A DNA stretch of 64,000 nucleotides from Caenispirillum bisanense (lineage in GTDB: Bacteria; Pseudomonadota; Alphaproteobacteria; Rhodospirillales; Rhodospirillaceae): contig NZ_OCNJ01000001.1 in assembly GCF_900230255.1 (NCBI RefSeq), forward strand, positions 682,001 through 746,000, written 5' to 3'. The translations under genes and the position numbers were made by a program. Below are positions 34,221 to 43,146 of this stretch, piece after piece; the first letter of the stretch is position 1, and each line of letters begins with the position of its first letter. The notes beneath the pieces were generated by a model. It was not told where the DNA came from, did not search any database, and saw nothing but the letters and a program-made list of their open reading frames with translations.

Positions 34221-35843
34221 TCAGAACTGGGCGGAGAGCCTCGCGACGATGGAGTTCTCGCTGGAGGTATCCGAGCCGTCCTCGCGCCGCAGGTGGCTGT
34301 AGGACAGCGAGCCCGAAAGGTCTTCCGACACTTGCTGGGTGAGGCCGACGGTGCCGCGCAGGGTATCCACCTCGTCGGTGCGGCCGGTGCCGCCGACGCC
34401 GGTGGTGCGGGTGCCGCCGGTGGCCGTGTCGCCCAGCGTATAGCCGACTTGCAGGACGCCGCTGGTGGTCGGCGTCAGGTTGTGGTCAACGGACGCAAGA
34501 AACTGCAGGGTGCTGTCGTCGCCGCCTCCGGTTCCGTTGAACTCGCGCACGGCCCACGAGCCGGACAGGCCGTAGGTGGTGCGCTCGTACCGGTGCGTGA
34601 ACCTCACCGAAAGAGTCTTGCGGCGGAAAGAATCGTTGGTCAGATCCTCCTCCAGAGGGAGGCAGAAGGGATCCGATGGATCGGCGCACTGCGCCTCGAT
34701 GAGGGCCTGCTGCTGCGTCACCACGTCCATGGTGTAGCTGGCGGTCAGGTTGGTGCGCGAGGTGATGTCCCAGCCGAGGGAGCCGGTGTAGTACGGGTCG
34801 TCGTAGCGGCGGCCGACCTCGAACTGGGCGTCCAGGTTGGGCGACGGGTTGAAGCGCAGGCCGGCGGTCAGGAAGGGCGCGTTGACGTCGTCTTCCTCGG
34901 CGTCGAGCCGCGACACGCCCTTGGTCTCGTAGAACTGGATGTCGTCGTAGCCGGTGGAGACGAGGATGCCGAGTTCCGGGCTGACGCGGTATTCGGTGCC
35001 GAGGTCGACGGTGCGGCGCTCCTCGCGCAGCTCGCCCTCGTTGTAGTAGTTGCCGAACAGGGTGGCGAGGTCCCACCGCAGGCGGCCGAACTGCTCGCCG
35101 CTGACGAGGCCGGCGTTCAGCTCGTGGCCGATGCTGTCCGACGGCCGCGACGAGTCGCCGGCGTCGCCCACGTCGGTCTCGAAGAAGGCCGAGCCCGACA
35201 GGCGGTAGCCGAGGCTGGCGTCGGCGAAGTCGCCGAGGTGGTGGCGCCACGTCGGGCCGAGGGCGAAAGTCCAGATGCCGGTCTGGCCGGAGGCGGCGGT
35301 GCGTTCGGTCGCCGTCGCCTGGCCGAGGCCGACGCTGCGCTGGGTGAGCGCGGTCGCGGCGTCGAGGAACAGGTGGTCCTCCACCGCCTCGTAGGTGCCG
35401 TTGCCCGCCAGGTTGTGGCGCACGCCGCTGAGGTCGTCGTTGTCGAGGTAGTGGTCGTAGCCGAGCCGGTAGGCGGCGTTGGCCTTGGTGTGCGCGGCGT
35501 CCACCGTCACCCCGACGCCGACGTTCAGGGTGGTGATGAAGTCGGAGTCGTCGTTGCCCCGGCCGGTGGTGCCGACGCCGCCGACATTGTCGGTGAACTC
35601 TTCCGAGATGGCGGCGGTGGCGGTCACGTCGACCGGGCGCTGAACGGCGTCGCGCCCTGCCGCCGCCGGCGCGGCTTCGGCCGCGGCGGCGGGGCCGGTG
35701 ACCCCGGGCGGGGTGGGCGGGGTCGCCGTCCCTTGCGCCAGCGCGGCAGGCACCGGCAGGGCGGCCGCGGCGGCGAGGAGGGCGAGGGACGAAACGGCTG
35801 GGACCGAGGCGATGGGAGTCTTTCGGCAGCGGGTCACGATCAC
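34221..35843 (-). CDS. XrtA-locus outer-membrane beta-barrel protein
   Basis: The protein has about 540 residues with a signal peptide (RCRKTPIASVPAVSSLALLAAAAALPVPAALAQ). A Pro/Ala-rich linker is followed by a long series of amphipathic beta strands ending in ARLSAQF with a terminal Phe. This fits the 'TIGR03016-type' putative outer-membrane barrel found beside the Wza-like exporter. The start is uncertain: TTG 35921 lies within a hairpin, and GTG 35843 overlaps the stop of a 16-codon upstream frame (GTGA). I chose the GTG. The barrel may be the exit pore for the polysaccharide. Confidence 0.82.
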   Translation of the reverse strand: MIVTRCRKTPIASVPAVSSLALLAAAAALPVPAALAQGTATPPTPPGVTGPAAAAEAAPAAAGRDAVQRPVDVTATAAISEEFTDNVGGVGTTGRGNDDSDFITTLNVGVGVTVDAAHTKANAAYRLGYDHYLDNDDLSGVRHNLAGNGTYEAVEDHLFLDAATALTQRSVGLGQATATERTAASGQTGIWTFALGPTWRHHLGDFADASLGYRLSGSAFFETDVGDAGDSSRPSDSIGHELNAGLVSGEQFGRLRWDLATLFGNYYNEGELREERRTVDLGTEYRVSPELGILVSTGYDDIQFYETKGVSRLDAEEDDVNAPFLTAGLRFNPSPNLDAQFEVGRRYDDPYYTGSLGWDITSRTNLTASYTMDVVTQQQALIEAQCADPSDPFCLPLEEDLTNDSFRRKTLSVRFTHRYERTTYGLSGSWAVREFNGTGGGDDSTLQFLASVDHNLTPTTSGVLQVGYTLGDTATGGTRTTGVGGTGRTDEVDTLRGTVGLTQQVSEDLSGSLSYSHLRREDGSDTSSENSIVARLSAQF

Positions 35844-35890
35844 GCACCCCACCGCAGGGCCGGGCAGGCGACGAAAAGACGAGCGACCAT
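35840..35890 (-). CDS. Possible 16-codon leader peptide before the beta-barrel gene
   Basis: An ATG frame of sixteen codons (MVARLFVACPALRWGA) follows a GGGGG-rich leader, and its TGA overlaps the GTG of the beta-barrel gene. Such stop/start overlap would couple translation of the two. The peptide is too short to judge by composition, so this is a suggestion based only on position. Confidence 0.25.
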   Translation of the reverse strand: MVARLFVACPALRWGA

Positions 35891-35905
35891 AAATGAAACC
35901 CCCAA

Positions 35906-35927
35906 AGTGTCTCGGCTCCAAGACACT
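35906..35927 (-). promoter_or_regulatory. Hairpin between exporter and beta-barrel genes
   Basis: AGTGTCT and AGACACT form a perfect 7-bp stem with an 8-base loop, six bases past the exporter stop codon on the minus strand. On that strand the stem is followed by T-T-T-G-G-G-G-G, not a strong U-tract. It may dampen or protect the mRNA between the two genes, or act as an operator. Confidence 0.4.
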
Positions 35928-35933
35928 CTACTG

Positions 35934-36551
35934 TCAGAACCAGGTCTGGGGAACAATGATTATGTCGCCGGGCAGCAGGTCCACGTTGGCCGAGATGTCG
36001 CCCCGTTCGAGCAGGTCGTCGATTCGCACCCGGTACTGCTTGCGGCCCTCTTCGGGAAGCTCGCGGACCAGCACGGCACGATTGCCGGCGGCGTAGTCGG
36101 TCAGGCCGCCGACGGCGATCATGGCGTCGAGCACGGTCATCTGGTCGCGGTAGGGCAGGGCCTGCGGCTGGGTCGCCTCGCCGACGATGCGCACCTGCTG
36201 GTCGAACGGCCCGGAGAAGCCGGTGACGATCACGGTCACGCTCGGGCTCTGCACGTATTCACTGAGGGTGCCTTCGATGTCTTCCGCCAGTTCCGGCGGA
36301 GTCTTGCCGGCCGCCACCAGTTCCGACACCAGCGGGATGGAGATGCGCCCGTCGGGCCGCACCGGCACTGCGGCCGAAAGATCGGGGTTGCGCCAGACGA
36401 AGATCTGCAGGCTGTCGCCCGGCCCGATCACGTAGGTCGGACGCTCGTTCGCCGCGGGAACTTCCGGCGCATCCGCATAGGACGAGCAGGCCCCGAGAGC
36501 CAGGACGACGGCGGCTGCCGCGGCCTTGAAGAGAGAGGAGAAGCGTGTCAT
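35934..36551 (-). CDS. XrtA-system polysaccharide export protein (Wza/EpsA-like)
   Basis: The 205-residue protein starts with a lipoprotein signal (AAAAVVLALGACSS, lipidated Cys near residue 22). The poly-export domain follows (YVIGPGDSLQIFVWRNPDLS...VRPDGRISIPLV), then SLBB-like segments (VTVIVTGFSGPFDQQVRIVGEA; G-D-I-I-I-V-P near the end). It forms the periplasm/outer-membrane export ring. It is the first gene of the minus arm and faces the chain-length gene across a shared promoter region. Confidence 0.93.
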   Translation of the reverse strand: MTRFSSLFKAAAAAVVLALGACSSYADAPEVPAANERPTYVIGPGDSLQIFVWRNPDLSAAVPVRPDGRISIPLVSELVAAGKTPPELAEDIEGTLSEYVQSPSVTVIVTGFSGPFDQQVRIVGEATQPQALPYRDQMTVLDAMIAVGGLTDYAAGNRAVLVRELPEEGRKQYRVRIDDLLERGDISANVDLLPGDIIIVPQTWF

Positions 36552-36631
36552 CGCACCATTCCCTTTTGAATTTCCGCGTCATTATCGACGACGATTTCAT
36601 GGGGCGCAACCGGCCCCTAAAGACGTAGTCT

Positions 36632-36647
36632 GTCAGATTAAAAGTAT
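36632..36647 (-). promoter_or_regulatory. Copy of the shared promoter motif before the exporter
   Basis: ATACTTTTAATCTGAC on the minus strand lies about 80 bases before the exporter start. It matches 14 of 16 bases with the motif before the LuxR-type gene, eleven of them contiguous. It falls in the 268-base divergent region between the two arms of the locus, where it could control either or both. Confidence 0.45.
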
Positions 36648-36819
36648 TGCCTAGTCTCCGTGTTGACCGGACTACGCCGCCGGGGGGATTGGCAGAATGG
36701 TGCCGGCCGGCTTTACATAGCGCTGGGCGCGCCGTTACGTCGGCGTCACGGCAATGCGCGTCCCCGTGGGCAACTCGCCGCCCGCGAGCCCCCTGAACCC
36801 TCAATCGGACGGGACGCGC

Positions 36820-38520
36820 ATGAAAGACGCTCTCTCGCAGCTCATGTGGTACATCCCGGCGTTGTGGCGCCGGCGGTGGCAGATCCTGGGCGTCGCCTGG
36901 CTGGTCTGTGCGGCGGGATGGGCGGCGGTCGCCTTCATTCCCGACCAGTACAGGGTCCAGTCCAAGGTCCACATCGACACCGAAAGCCTGCTGCGGCCGC
37001 TGCTGCGGGGCCTCGCGGTGGATGTCGACCCGCTGCAGCAGATCGACCTCATGCAGCGCACGCTGGTCAGCCGCAGCAACCTCGAGCGCGTCGCCCGCAT
37101 GACCGACCTCGACCTCGGCACCCGCAGCGAAGAGGACATGGCGCGGCTCATCACAACGCTCCAGGAGAAGATCGCCCTGGAAGCGGACAAGATGAACATC
37201 TTCACCATTTCCTACGAGGACCGTGACCCGCAGGTGGCCTACAAGGTCGTGCAGGCGCTGCTCAGCATCTACATGGAGAGCAACGCCGGCACCACGCGGC
37301 GCGAGTTCGACTCCGCCCGCGCCTTCCTCGACGACCAGGTGCGCCGCTACGAGCGGCAGATGCGCGAGGCCGAGGCCCGCCTCAACGCCTTCAAGCAGGA
37401 CAACCTCGGCTACCTGCCCGGCAACACCACCTTCGTCGACCACATGAACCGCACGCGCACCGACCTGGACGACCTGGAAAACCAGCTCGCCGAGGCCGAG
37501 GCGCGCAGCGAGGAACTGCGCCGCCAGCTCGCCGACCTGCCCCAGTGGGTGGAGGTGGCGAACACCGCCGGCCCGCCGACGGGGCTCGAGGTGCGCATCC
37601 TCGAACTGCAGCAGCGCCTCGACGACATGCTGATGCGCTACACGCCGAAGCACCCCGACGTCGTCGCCGTGAAGGCGCTGCTCGAAAGCCTGCATGTGGA
37701 AATGGCGCAGGCGGGCGGCATTCCGGGCGGTCCGCCGGGCGTGGCGGGGCCGCCGGTGGTGCCCGCCGCCATGGCGACCGGCGACGTGCCGCCCGAGGTG
37801 GCCGAGGCCGCCGAGGAGGAGGTGACGGTGGTCGACGCCGCGCCGCTCGCCGCCAACCGCCTGCCCAACCAGATCTACCACAGCGTCAAGGTGTCGCTGG
37901 TCGACGCCGAGTCGCAGGTGGCCGCCCTGCGCAGCGCCGTCGAGCGTAAGCGCGGCGACCTCGAACGCCTGCGCGGCGAGGTCAACCGCATGCCGGAGAT
38001 ACAGGCCCAACTCGACCGCCTGAACCGCGACTACAGCCTGGCCCGCGCCGGCTACGAGGAATTCCTCAAGCGCCGCGAGACCGCCAACATCTCGGAAAGC
38101 CGCGAGGTCAACGCCGACAAGGTGCAGTTCCGCGTCATCGATCCGCCGCAGGTGCCCGTGCTGCCGACCGGCATCAAGCGCCCGCTGCTGCTGTCGGTGG
38201 TGTTCGTCGTCGGCCTGGCCGGTGCGCTCGCCATCGCGGTGCTGCTGGTCAGCCTGCAGAGCAACTTCGTCTCCACCACGCGGCTGTCGCAGATCGTCGG
38301 CCTGCCGGTGCTCGGCAGCGTGTCCATGGTGCGCCACGAGTCGGCGGCCCAGCGCATGCTGCGGCTGTCGTCCTTCGGCGGCGTCGCCAGCGCGCTGATC
38401 GCGGTGTTCGTCGGCCTCATGGTCGTCGAGCTGCAGGTCGGCCTGCCCAACGCCGTGCCGGCCGACGTGAAGGAAACCGTCGCCGGCAAGATGAAGACGC
38501 TGGTCGAGACGATCCAGTAA
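36820..38520 (+). CDS. XrtA-system polysaccharide chain-length determinant (Wzz/GNVR)
   Basis: The 566-residue protein is anchored by an N-terminal helix (about 20-40) and C-terminal helices (about 462-485 and 525-545). Between them lie the Wzz domain (FIPDQYRVQSKVHID) and a long periplasmic coiled-coil (about 170-450) rich in E, R, Q and L. A Pro/Gly/Val-rich break near residues 300-345 and a GNVR-like end (LNRDYSLARAGYEEFLKRRE) complete the pattern. The start at 36820 follows GGACGGGACGC. With the tyrosine autokinase next door it controls polymer length and export. Confidence 0.9.
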   Translation: MKDALSQLMWYIPALWRRRWQILGVAWLVCAAGWAAVAFIPDQYRVQSKVHIDTESLLRPLLRGLAVDVDPLQQIDLMQRTLVSRSNLERVARMTDLDLGTRSEEDMARLITTLQEKIALEADKMNIFTISYEDRDPQVAYKVVQALLSIYMESNAGTTRREFDSARAFLDDQVRRYERQMREAEARLNAFKQDNLGYLPGNTTFVDHMNRTRTDLDDLENQLAEAEARSEELRRQLADLPQWVEVANTAGPPTGLEVRILELQQRLDDMLMRYTPKHPDVVAVKALLESLHVEMAQAGGIPGGPPGVAGPPVVPAAMATGDVPPEVAEAAEEEVTVVDAAPLAANRLPNQIYHSVKVSLVDAESQVAALRSAVERKRGDLERLRGEVNRMPEIQAQLDRLNRDYSLARAGYEEFLKRRETANISESREVNADKVQFRVIDPPQVPVLPTGIKRPLLLSVVFVVGLAGALAIAVLLVSLQSNFVSTTRLSQIVGLPVLGSVSMVRHESAAQRMLRLSSFGGVASALIAVFVGLMVVELQVGLPNAVPADVKETVAGKMKTLVETIQ

Positions 38521-38564
38521 GCGCCCGCAGAGGCCCGTCCACCCGTTCCAGGGGATCCGTCCGC

Positions 38565-39575
38565 ATGACATCCGTGATCGACACCACCGCCTCCGGCCAC
38601 GACGACCCCCGCAAGGCGCGGCGCGTCTCGCTGGTGGAACGGGCCGCCCAGCGCCTCGGCGGCGATGCGCCGCAGCCCGAACTGGCGGGGGCCGGAGCCG
38701 CCGTGGCCGAGCGGCCGGCGCCGGCCGCGCCGCCGCCGCCCCAGCAGCAGCACCCGCATCCGCACCACCACTCGCCGCGCCCGGCGCCGCGGCCGAGCCC
38801 GGCGGCCGACGCCGTCAGCCACGGCGGCCCCGCCGGCGGCGGCCGGGTGGACATCGACCTCGACCGCCTGCAGGCCGGCGGCATGGTGACGCCGCGCGGC
38901 GAGCGGTCGTCCATCGCCGAGGAATTCCGCATGATCAAGCGGCCGCTGCTGCAGGCGGCCTTCACCTACCGCCCGGGGCAGGTGCGCAAGGAAAACCTCA
39001 TCATGGTGACCAGCGCCCTGCCGAGCGAGGGCAAGAGCTTCACGGCCGTCAACCTCGCCATGAGCATCGCCAAGGAGCGCGACGTGCACGTGCTGCTGGT
39101 CGACGCCGACCTCAGCCGCCCCAACGTCGGCGCCATGCTCGGCATTTCGGCGGAACGCGGGCTGACCGACCTGCTGGAAGACCCGAGCCTGTCGGTGCCG
39201 GACGTGCTGATGCGCACCAACGTACCCAACCTGTCCATCATCCTGGCCGGCAAGCCGCACCCCATGGGCACGGAGCTGCTCGCCAGCCAGCGCGCCACGG
39301 CGATCATTCGCGAGATGGCCGAACGCTACAAGGACCGCGTCATCATCTTCGACAGCGCGCCGACGCTCGTCAGCGCCGAAGGCACGGCGCTCAGCCCGCA
39401 CGTCGGCCAGGTGCTGCTCATCGTGGAGGCGGAGCGCACCACGGAACTCGAGGTCAAGGGCGCGCTCGACGTGCTGCACGCCTGCGAGAACGTGCAACTG
39501 GTGCTCAACAAGGTGCGCACCCGCTTCGGCGTGCACAGCAAGGGCGTCTACGACGGCTACTACTATTACGGCTGA
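38565..39575 (+). CDS. XrtA-associated bacterial tyrosine autokinase
   Basis: The 336-residue cytoplasmic kinase has a disordered Pro/His-rich N-terminal part (residues 45-85, including HPHPHHH). Then comes a BY-kinase core with ERSSIAEEFRMIK, Walker A ALPSEGKSF, Walker A' LLVDADLSRP and Walker B VIIFDSAP. The C-terminal tail has a Tyr cluster (YDGYYYYG) for autophosphorylation. It pairs with the chain-length protein in front. The His/Pro-rich insert is unusual for the group. Confidence 0.92.
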   Translation: MTSVIDTTASGHDDPRKARRVSLVERAAQRLGGDAPQPELAGAGAAVAERPAPAAPPPPQQQHPHPHHHSPRPAPRPSPAADAVSHGGPAGGGRVDIDLDRLQAGGMVTPRGERSSIAEEFRMIKRPLLQAAFTYRPGQVRKENLIMVTSALPSEGKSFTAVNLAMSIAKERDVHVLLVDADLSRPNVGAMLGISAERGLTDLLEDPSLSVPDVLMRTNVPNLSIILAGKPHPMGTELLASQRATAIIREMAERYKDRVIIFDSAPTLVSAEGTALSPHVGQVLLIVEAERTTELEVKGALDVLHACENVQLVLNKVRTRFGVHSKGVYDGYYYYG

Positions 39576-39606
39576 GCCCGCCCGGGCCGGTCGAGGAGGC
39601 AGCATC

Positions 39607-41208
39607 GTGACCATGGGCAAGCCGGCCGTTCAGGCCGGAGCGGCGGGCGTATCCGCCATGACGGCCCCTTCCGGCGCGGCGGGCCAGGGGTGGCCGGCGG
39701 CGGTGGTGGCGGTGGCGGTCGGCGTCGTCGTGCTGCTCGGCATGTTTTCGGGCACCGTCGTCGCCACCGTCTCCACCTGGTGGAACACCGGGTCCTACAA
39801 CCATGGCCTTCTCGTGGTGCCCGTCGTGCTGCTGCTGGTGTGGGAGCGGCGCGCAGCCCTCGCCCGCGTGGCGCCGCGGCCGAGCCCCTTCGGCCTGCTG
39901 GCCGTCGCCGTCGCCTCGCTCCTCTGGACGCTGGGCTCGGCGGTGGCGGCGCTGATCGTCGAGCAGGCGGCGCTGGTCGGCATGATCTGGGGGCTGGTGA
40001 TCGCCGTCATCGGCTGGCGCGCCGCCTGGCAGATCGCCTTCCCGCTGGCGTGGCTGGTGTTCGCCGTGCCCTTCGGCGATTTCCTGGTGGTCCACCTGCA
40101 GGACGTGACGGCCTGGATGACCGTCGGCCTGCTGCGCCTGAGCGGCGTGCCGGTGTTCAGCGACGGCGTGCTGCTGCAGACCGCCTTCGGCTCCTTCGAG
40201 GTGGCGGAGGCCTGCTCGGGCCTGCGCTTCCTCACCGCCTGCCTCGCCTTCGGCACCCTGTTCGCGTGGCAGGTCTACGCCGACTGGAAGCGGCGCCTGC
40301 TGTTCGTGATCGCCTCCGCCGTGGTGCCGGTGATCGCCAACGGGGTGCGCGCCTACGGCATCGTCATGCTGACCGACATGGTCGGCCCGTCGGTGGCGCG
40401 CGACGTCGACCACGTGGTCTACGGCTGGCTGTTCTTCTCGGTGGTCATGGCCCTGATGGCCGGCGTCGGCCTGCTGTTCCGCCAGCCGCCGCCGACCGCC
40501 CTGCCGGACTTCGTCGGCCCCGGCCGCGGCGGCACGGGAACGGTCGCGGCCGCCGTGGTGCTGGCGCTCGGCGTCGGTGCGGTGCTGCCGGGCTGGCTCG
40601 CCCTCGGCACCATCCGCGACGCCCATGCCGCCGGCGGCCGCATCGCCGTGCCGCTCGCCCTCGGGGTTCCCGCCGGCTGGGACGACGCCCCGCCGCGGGC
40701 CTGGCAGCCCGCCTTCGCCGGCGCCGCCAGCGTCCTGCACGAGGGTTTCGCCGCCCCCGGAGCCCGGCTGGAGCGCATCGCCGCCTGGTTCCCCAACCAG
40801 GAGCAGGGGCGCGAGGTGGTCAACCGCCAGCACGACCTGCTCGGGCCGGGCTGGCAGCGGCTGTCCTCGGCCCGCGTGGCGCTGACCGTCGACGGCCAGC
40901 CGGTGGAGGCCCTGGAACTGCGCCTCACCGGCCCCGAGGGCGCCCGCCGCGTCGTGTGGAGCTGGTACTGGGTCGACGGCGCCTTCACCGGCGACGATCG
41001 CCTCGCCAAGCTGCTGCAGGCGCGCGCCCTGCTGTTCGGACGCTCCGACGCCGGTGCCCTGCTGGCCGTGTCCGCCGAATACGCCGACCCGCTGGAGGAA
41101 CCGGCGACGCTGGGCGCCCTGCGCGCCTTCGTGGTCGGCCAGCAGGACCTGTCCCGCCGCCTCGCCGACGCCGCCGAGGGCCTGCCGGCCCTGGCCGCCC
41201 GTCCCTGA
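39607..41208 (+). CDS. xrtA: Exosortase A (XrtA) with C-terminal EpsI domain
   Basis: The 533-residue inner-membrane protein has about eight helices carrying the exosortase catalytic triad: Cys203 in EACSGLRF, Arg248 in NGVRAYG and His269 in DHVVYGW. These match the cysteine-protease/transpeptidase residues of the family. After residue 310 comes a periplasmic EpsI (DUF3485) domain with FPNQEQGREVVNRQHDLLG and WSWYW. The GTG start at 39607 has GAGGAGG at good spacing. Exosortase A cleaves and transfers PEP-CTERM proteins, but no such substrate is encoded in the window. Confidence 0.93.
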   Translation: MTMGKPAVQAGAAGVSAMTAPSGAAGQGWPAAVVAVAVGVVVLLGMFSGTVVATVSTWWNTGSYNHGLLVVPVVLLLVWERRAALARVAPRPSPFGLLAVAVASLLWTLGSAVAALIVEQAALVGMIWGLVIAVIGWRAAWQIAFPLAWLVFAVPFGDFLVVHLQDVTAWMTVGLLRLSGVPVFSDGVLLQTAFGSFEVAEACSGLRFLTACLAFGTLFAWQVYADWKRRLLFVIASAVVPVIANGVRAYGIVMLTDMVGPSVARDVDHVVYGWLFFSVVMALMAGVGLLFRQPPPTALPDFVGPGRGGTGTVAAAVVLALGVGAVLPGWLALGTIRDAHAAGGRIAVPLALGVPAGWDDAPPRAWQPAFAGAASVLHEGFAAPGARLERIAAWFPNQEQGREVVNRQHDLLGPGWQRLSSARVALTVDGQPVEALELRLTGPEGARRVVWSWYWVDGAFTGDDRLAKLLQARALLFGRSDAGALLAVSAEYADPLEEPATLGALRAFVVGQQDLSRRLADAAEGLPALAARP

Positions 41209-41226
41209 CCGAAGGAGAGCGCCCGC

Positions 41227-43146
41227 ATGTGCGGCATCGTCGGACTCTATCATCCCACCGCCGACCGGCCGGTCGACCGCGCCCTGCTGCATGCCATGAA
41301 CGAGACGCAGCATCACCGCGGCCCCGACGGCGGCGGCCTGTACGCCGAGGACGGCGTCGGGCTGGGTCACCGGCGGCTGTCCATCATCGACGTCGGCGGC
41401 GGCGCGCAGCCGCTGTTCAACGAGGACGGCTCGGTGGTGGTGGTCTACAACGGCGAGATCTACAACTTCGCGGACCTGTTCGACGAGCTGAAGGCGCGCG
41501 GCCACGTCTTCCGCACCCACTGCGACACCGAAGCCATCGTCCACGCCTGGGAGGAATGGGGCGAGGACTGCGTCACCCGCTTCCGCGGCATGTTCGCCTT
41601 CGCCCTGTGGGACGGCACCCGCCAGAGCCTGTTCCTCGCCCGCGACCGCCTCGGCATCAAGCCGCTGCACTACGCCGAACTGCCCGGCGGCGGGCTCGTC
41701 TTCGGGTCGGAGCTGAAGAGCCTGCTGCGCCACCCGCAGGTGTCGCGCGCGATCGACCCGGCGGCGGTGGAGGACTACTTCGCCTACGGCTACGTGCCCG
41801 ATCCGCGCACCGTCTACGCCGCCGTCCGCAAGCTGGAACCCGGCCACACGCTGCTGGTGCGGCGCGGCGAAGGCCGCGGCGTGTTGCGGCCGCGGCGCTA
41901 CTGGGACATCCGCTTCACCCAGGACGGCCCGCGCGATATGGACGACGCGGCGGAGGAACTGCGCGCCCGCCTGGCGGAGGCCGTACGCATTCGTATGGTT
42001 GCCGAGGTGCCGCTCGGGGCCTTCCTGTCGGGGGGCGTCGATTCCAGCGGCGTGGTCGCCATGATGGCGCGCCAGTCGCCCGACCCCGTGGACACCTGCT
42101 CCATCGGCTTCGGCCAGACGGACTACGACGAAACCGTCTACGCCGGAAGGGTCGCCGAGCGCTATGGAACACGCCACCGCACCAAACGGGTGGAGGCCGA
42201 CGACTTCGACCTGATCGACGCGCTGGCCGCCATGTACGACGAGCCCTTCGCCGACAGTTCCGCCCTTCCCACCTACCGCGTCTGCCAGCTGGCGCGGGAG
42301 ACCGTCACCGTGGCGCTCTCGGGCGACGGCGGCGACGAGGCCTTCGCCGGCTACACCCGCTACCGCTGGCTGGCCGACGAGGAACGCCTGCGCGGGCTGC
42401 TGCCGCGCGGCCTGCGGCGGCCGGTGTTCGGCACGCTCGGGTCGTTGTGCCCGGAGCCGCGCGCCCGCCAGACCCTGCAGGCGCTCGCCCGCGACACCGG
42501 CGAGAGCTATTTCCACACCGTCTGCGTCCTGCCCGACGGCCTGCGGCGGCGGCTGTTCAGTCCGAGCATGCGGGCGCGCCTCGGTGGCCATCACGCCAGC
42601 GACGTGCTGCGCCGGCACATCGAGGCCGCACCGGCCGACGACACCATCGGCCGCATCCAGTACGCCGACCTGAAGACCTATCTGGCCGGCGACATCCTCA
42701 CCAAGGTCGACCGCACCTCCATGGCCGTGGCGCTGGAGGTGCGGGTGCCGCTGCTCGACCACCCCTTCCTCGAATGGGCCTGCTCGCTGCCGCCGGACCT
42801 GAAGCTCTCGGGGCGCGAGGGCAAGGCGGTGTTCAAGAAGGCGCTGGAGCCGCTGGTGCCGCACGACGTGCTGTATCGCCGCAAGATGGGCTTCGCCGTG
42901 CCGCTGGCGGCGTGGTTCCGCGGCCCCTTGCGGGAGCGCGTCAAGGCGGCGGTGACCGGGCCGGTGCTGGCCGACTGCGGCCTGTTCGACCAGGCCTTCC
43001 TCGCCCGCCTCGCCGACGAGCATGCGGCGGGAACGGCCGACCATGCGCCGGCCCTTTGGAGCGTGCTCATGTTCGAAGCCTTCCTGCGGCGGTCCGAGGG
43101 CCTGCGCCTGGACGAGCCGGCGCAGCCCCTGGCGGTGCCGGCATGA
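41227..43146 (+). CDS. XrtA-system glutamine-dependent amidotransferase (AsnB-like)
   Basis: The 639-residue enzyme has an N-terminal Ntn glutaminase domain beginning MCGIVGLYHP with Cys2 as nucleophile, R-G-P-D-G near residue 35 and YNGEIYN. A synthetase domain follows with the pyrophosphate loop FLSGGVDSSGV and ALSGDGGDEAFAGYTRY. This is a typical exosortase-A-system asparagine-synthase family member. The acceptor is probably a sugar acid or lipid intermediate, not free aspartate. A GGAGAGC ribosome-binding site precedes it. Its stop overlaps the protease start (ATGA). Confidence 0.93.
   Translation: MCGIVGLYHPTADRPVDRALLHAMNETQHHRGPDGGGLYAEDGVGLGHRRLSIIDVGGGAQPLFNEDGSVVVVYNGEIYNFADLFDELKARGHVFRTHCDTEAIVHAWEEWGEDCVTRFRGMFAFALWDGTRQSLFLARDRLGIKPLHYAELPGGGLVFGSELKSLLRHPQVSRAIDPAAVEDYFAYGYVPDPRTVYAAVRKLEPGHTLLVRRGEGRGVLRPRRYWDIRFTQDGPRDMDDAAEELRARLAEAVRIRMVAEVPLGAFLSGGVDSSGVVAMMARQSPDPVDTCSIGFGQTDYDETVYAGRVAERYGTRHRTKRVEADDFDLIDALAAMYDEPFADSSALPTYRVCQLARETVTVALSGDGGDEAFAGYTRYRWLADEERLRGLLPRGLRRPVFGTLGSLCPEPRARQTLQALARDTGESYFHTVCVLPDGLRRRLFSPSMRARLGGHHASDVLRRHIEAAPADDTIGRIQYADLKTYLAGDILTKVDRTSMAVALEVRVPLLDHPFLEWACSLPPDLKLSGREGKAVFKKALEPLVPHDVLYRRKMGFAVPLAAWFRGPLRERVKAAVTGPVLADCGLFDQAFLARLADEHAAGTADHAPALWSVLMFEAFLRRSEGLRLDEPAQPLAVPA

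Noticed and set aside
36689-36703. Sigma-54 promoter before the chain-length gene
   Set aside because: TTGGCAG and TGC resemble the -24/-12 elements, but the spacing is one base short of the required distance.
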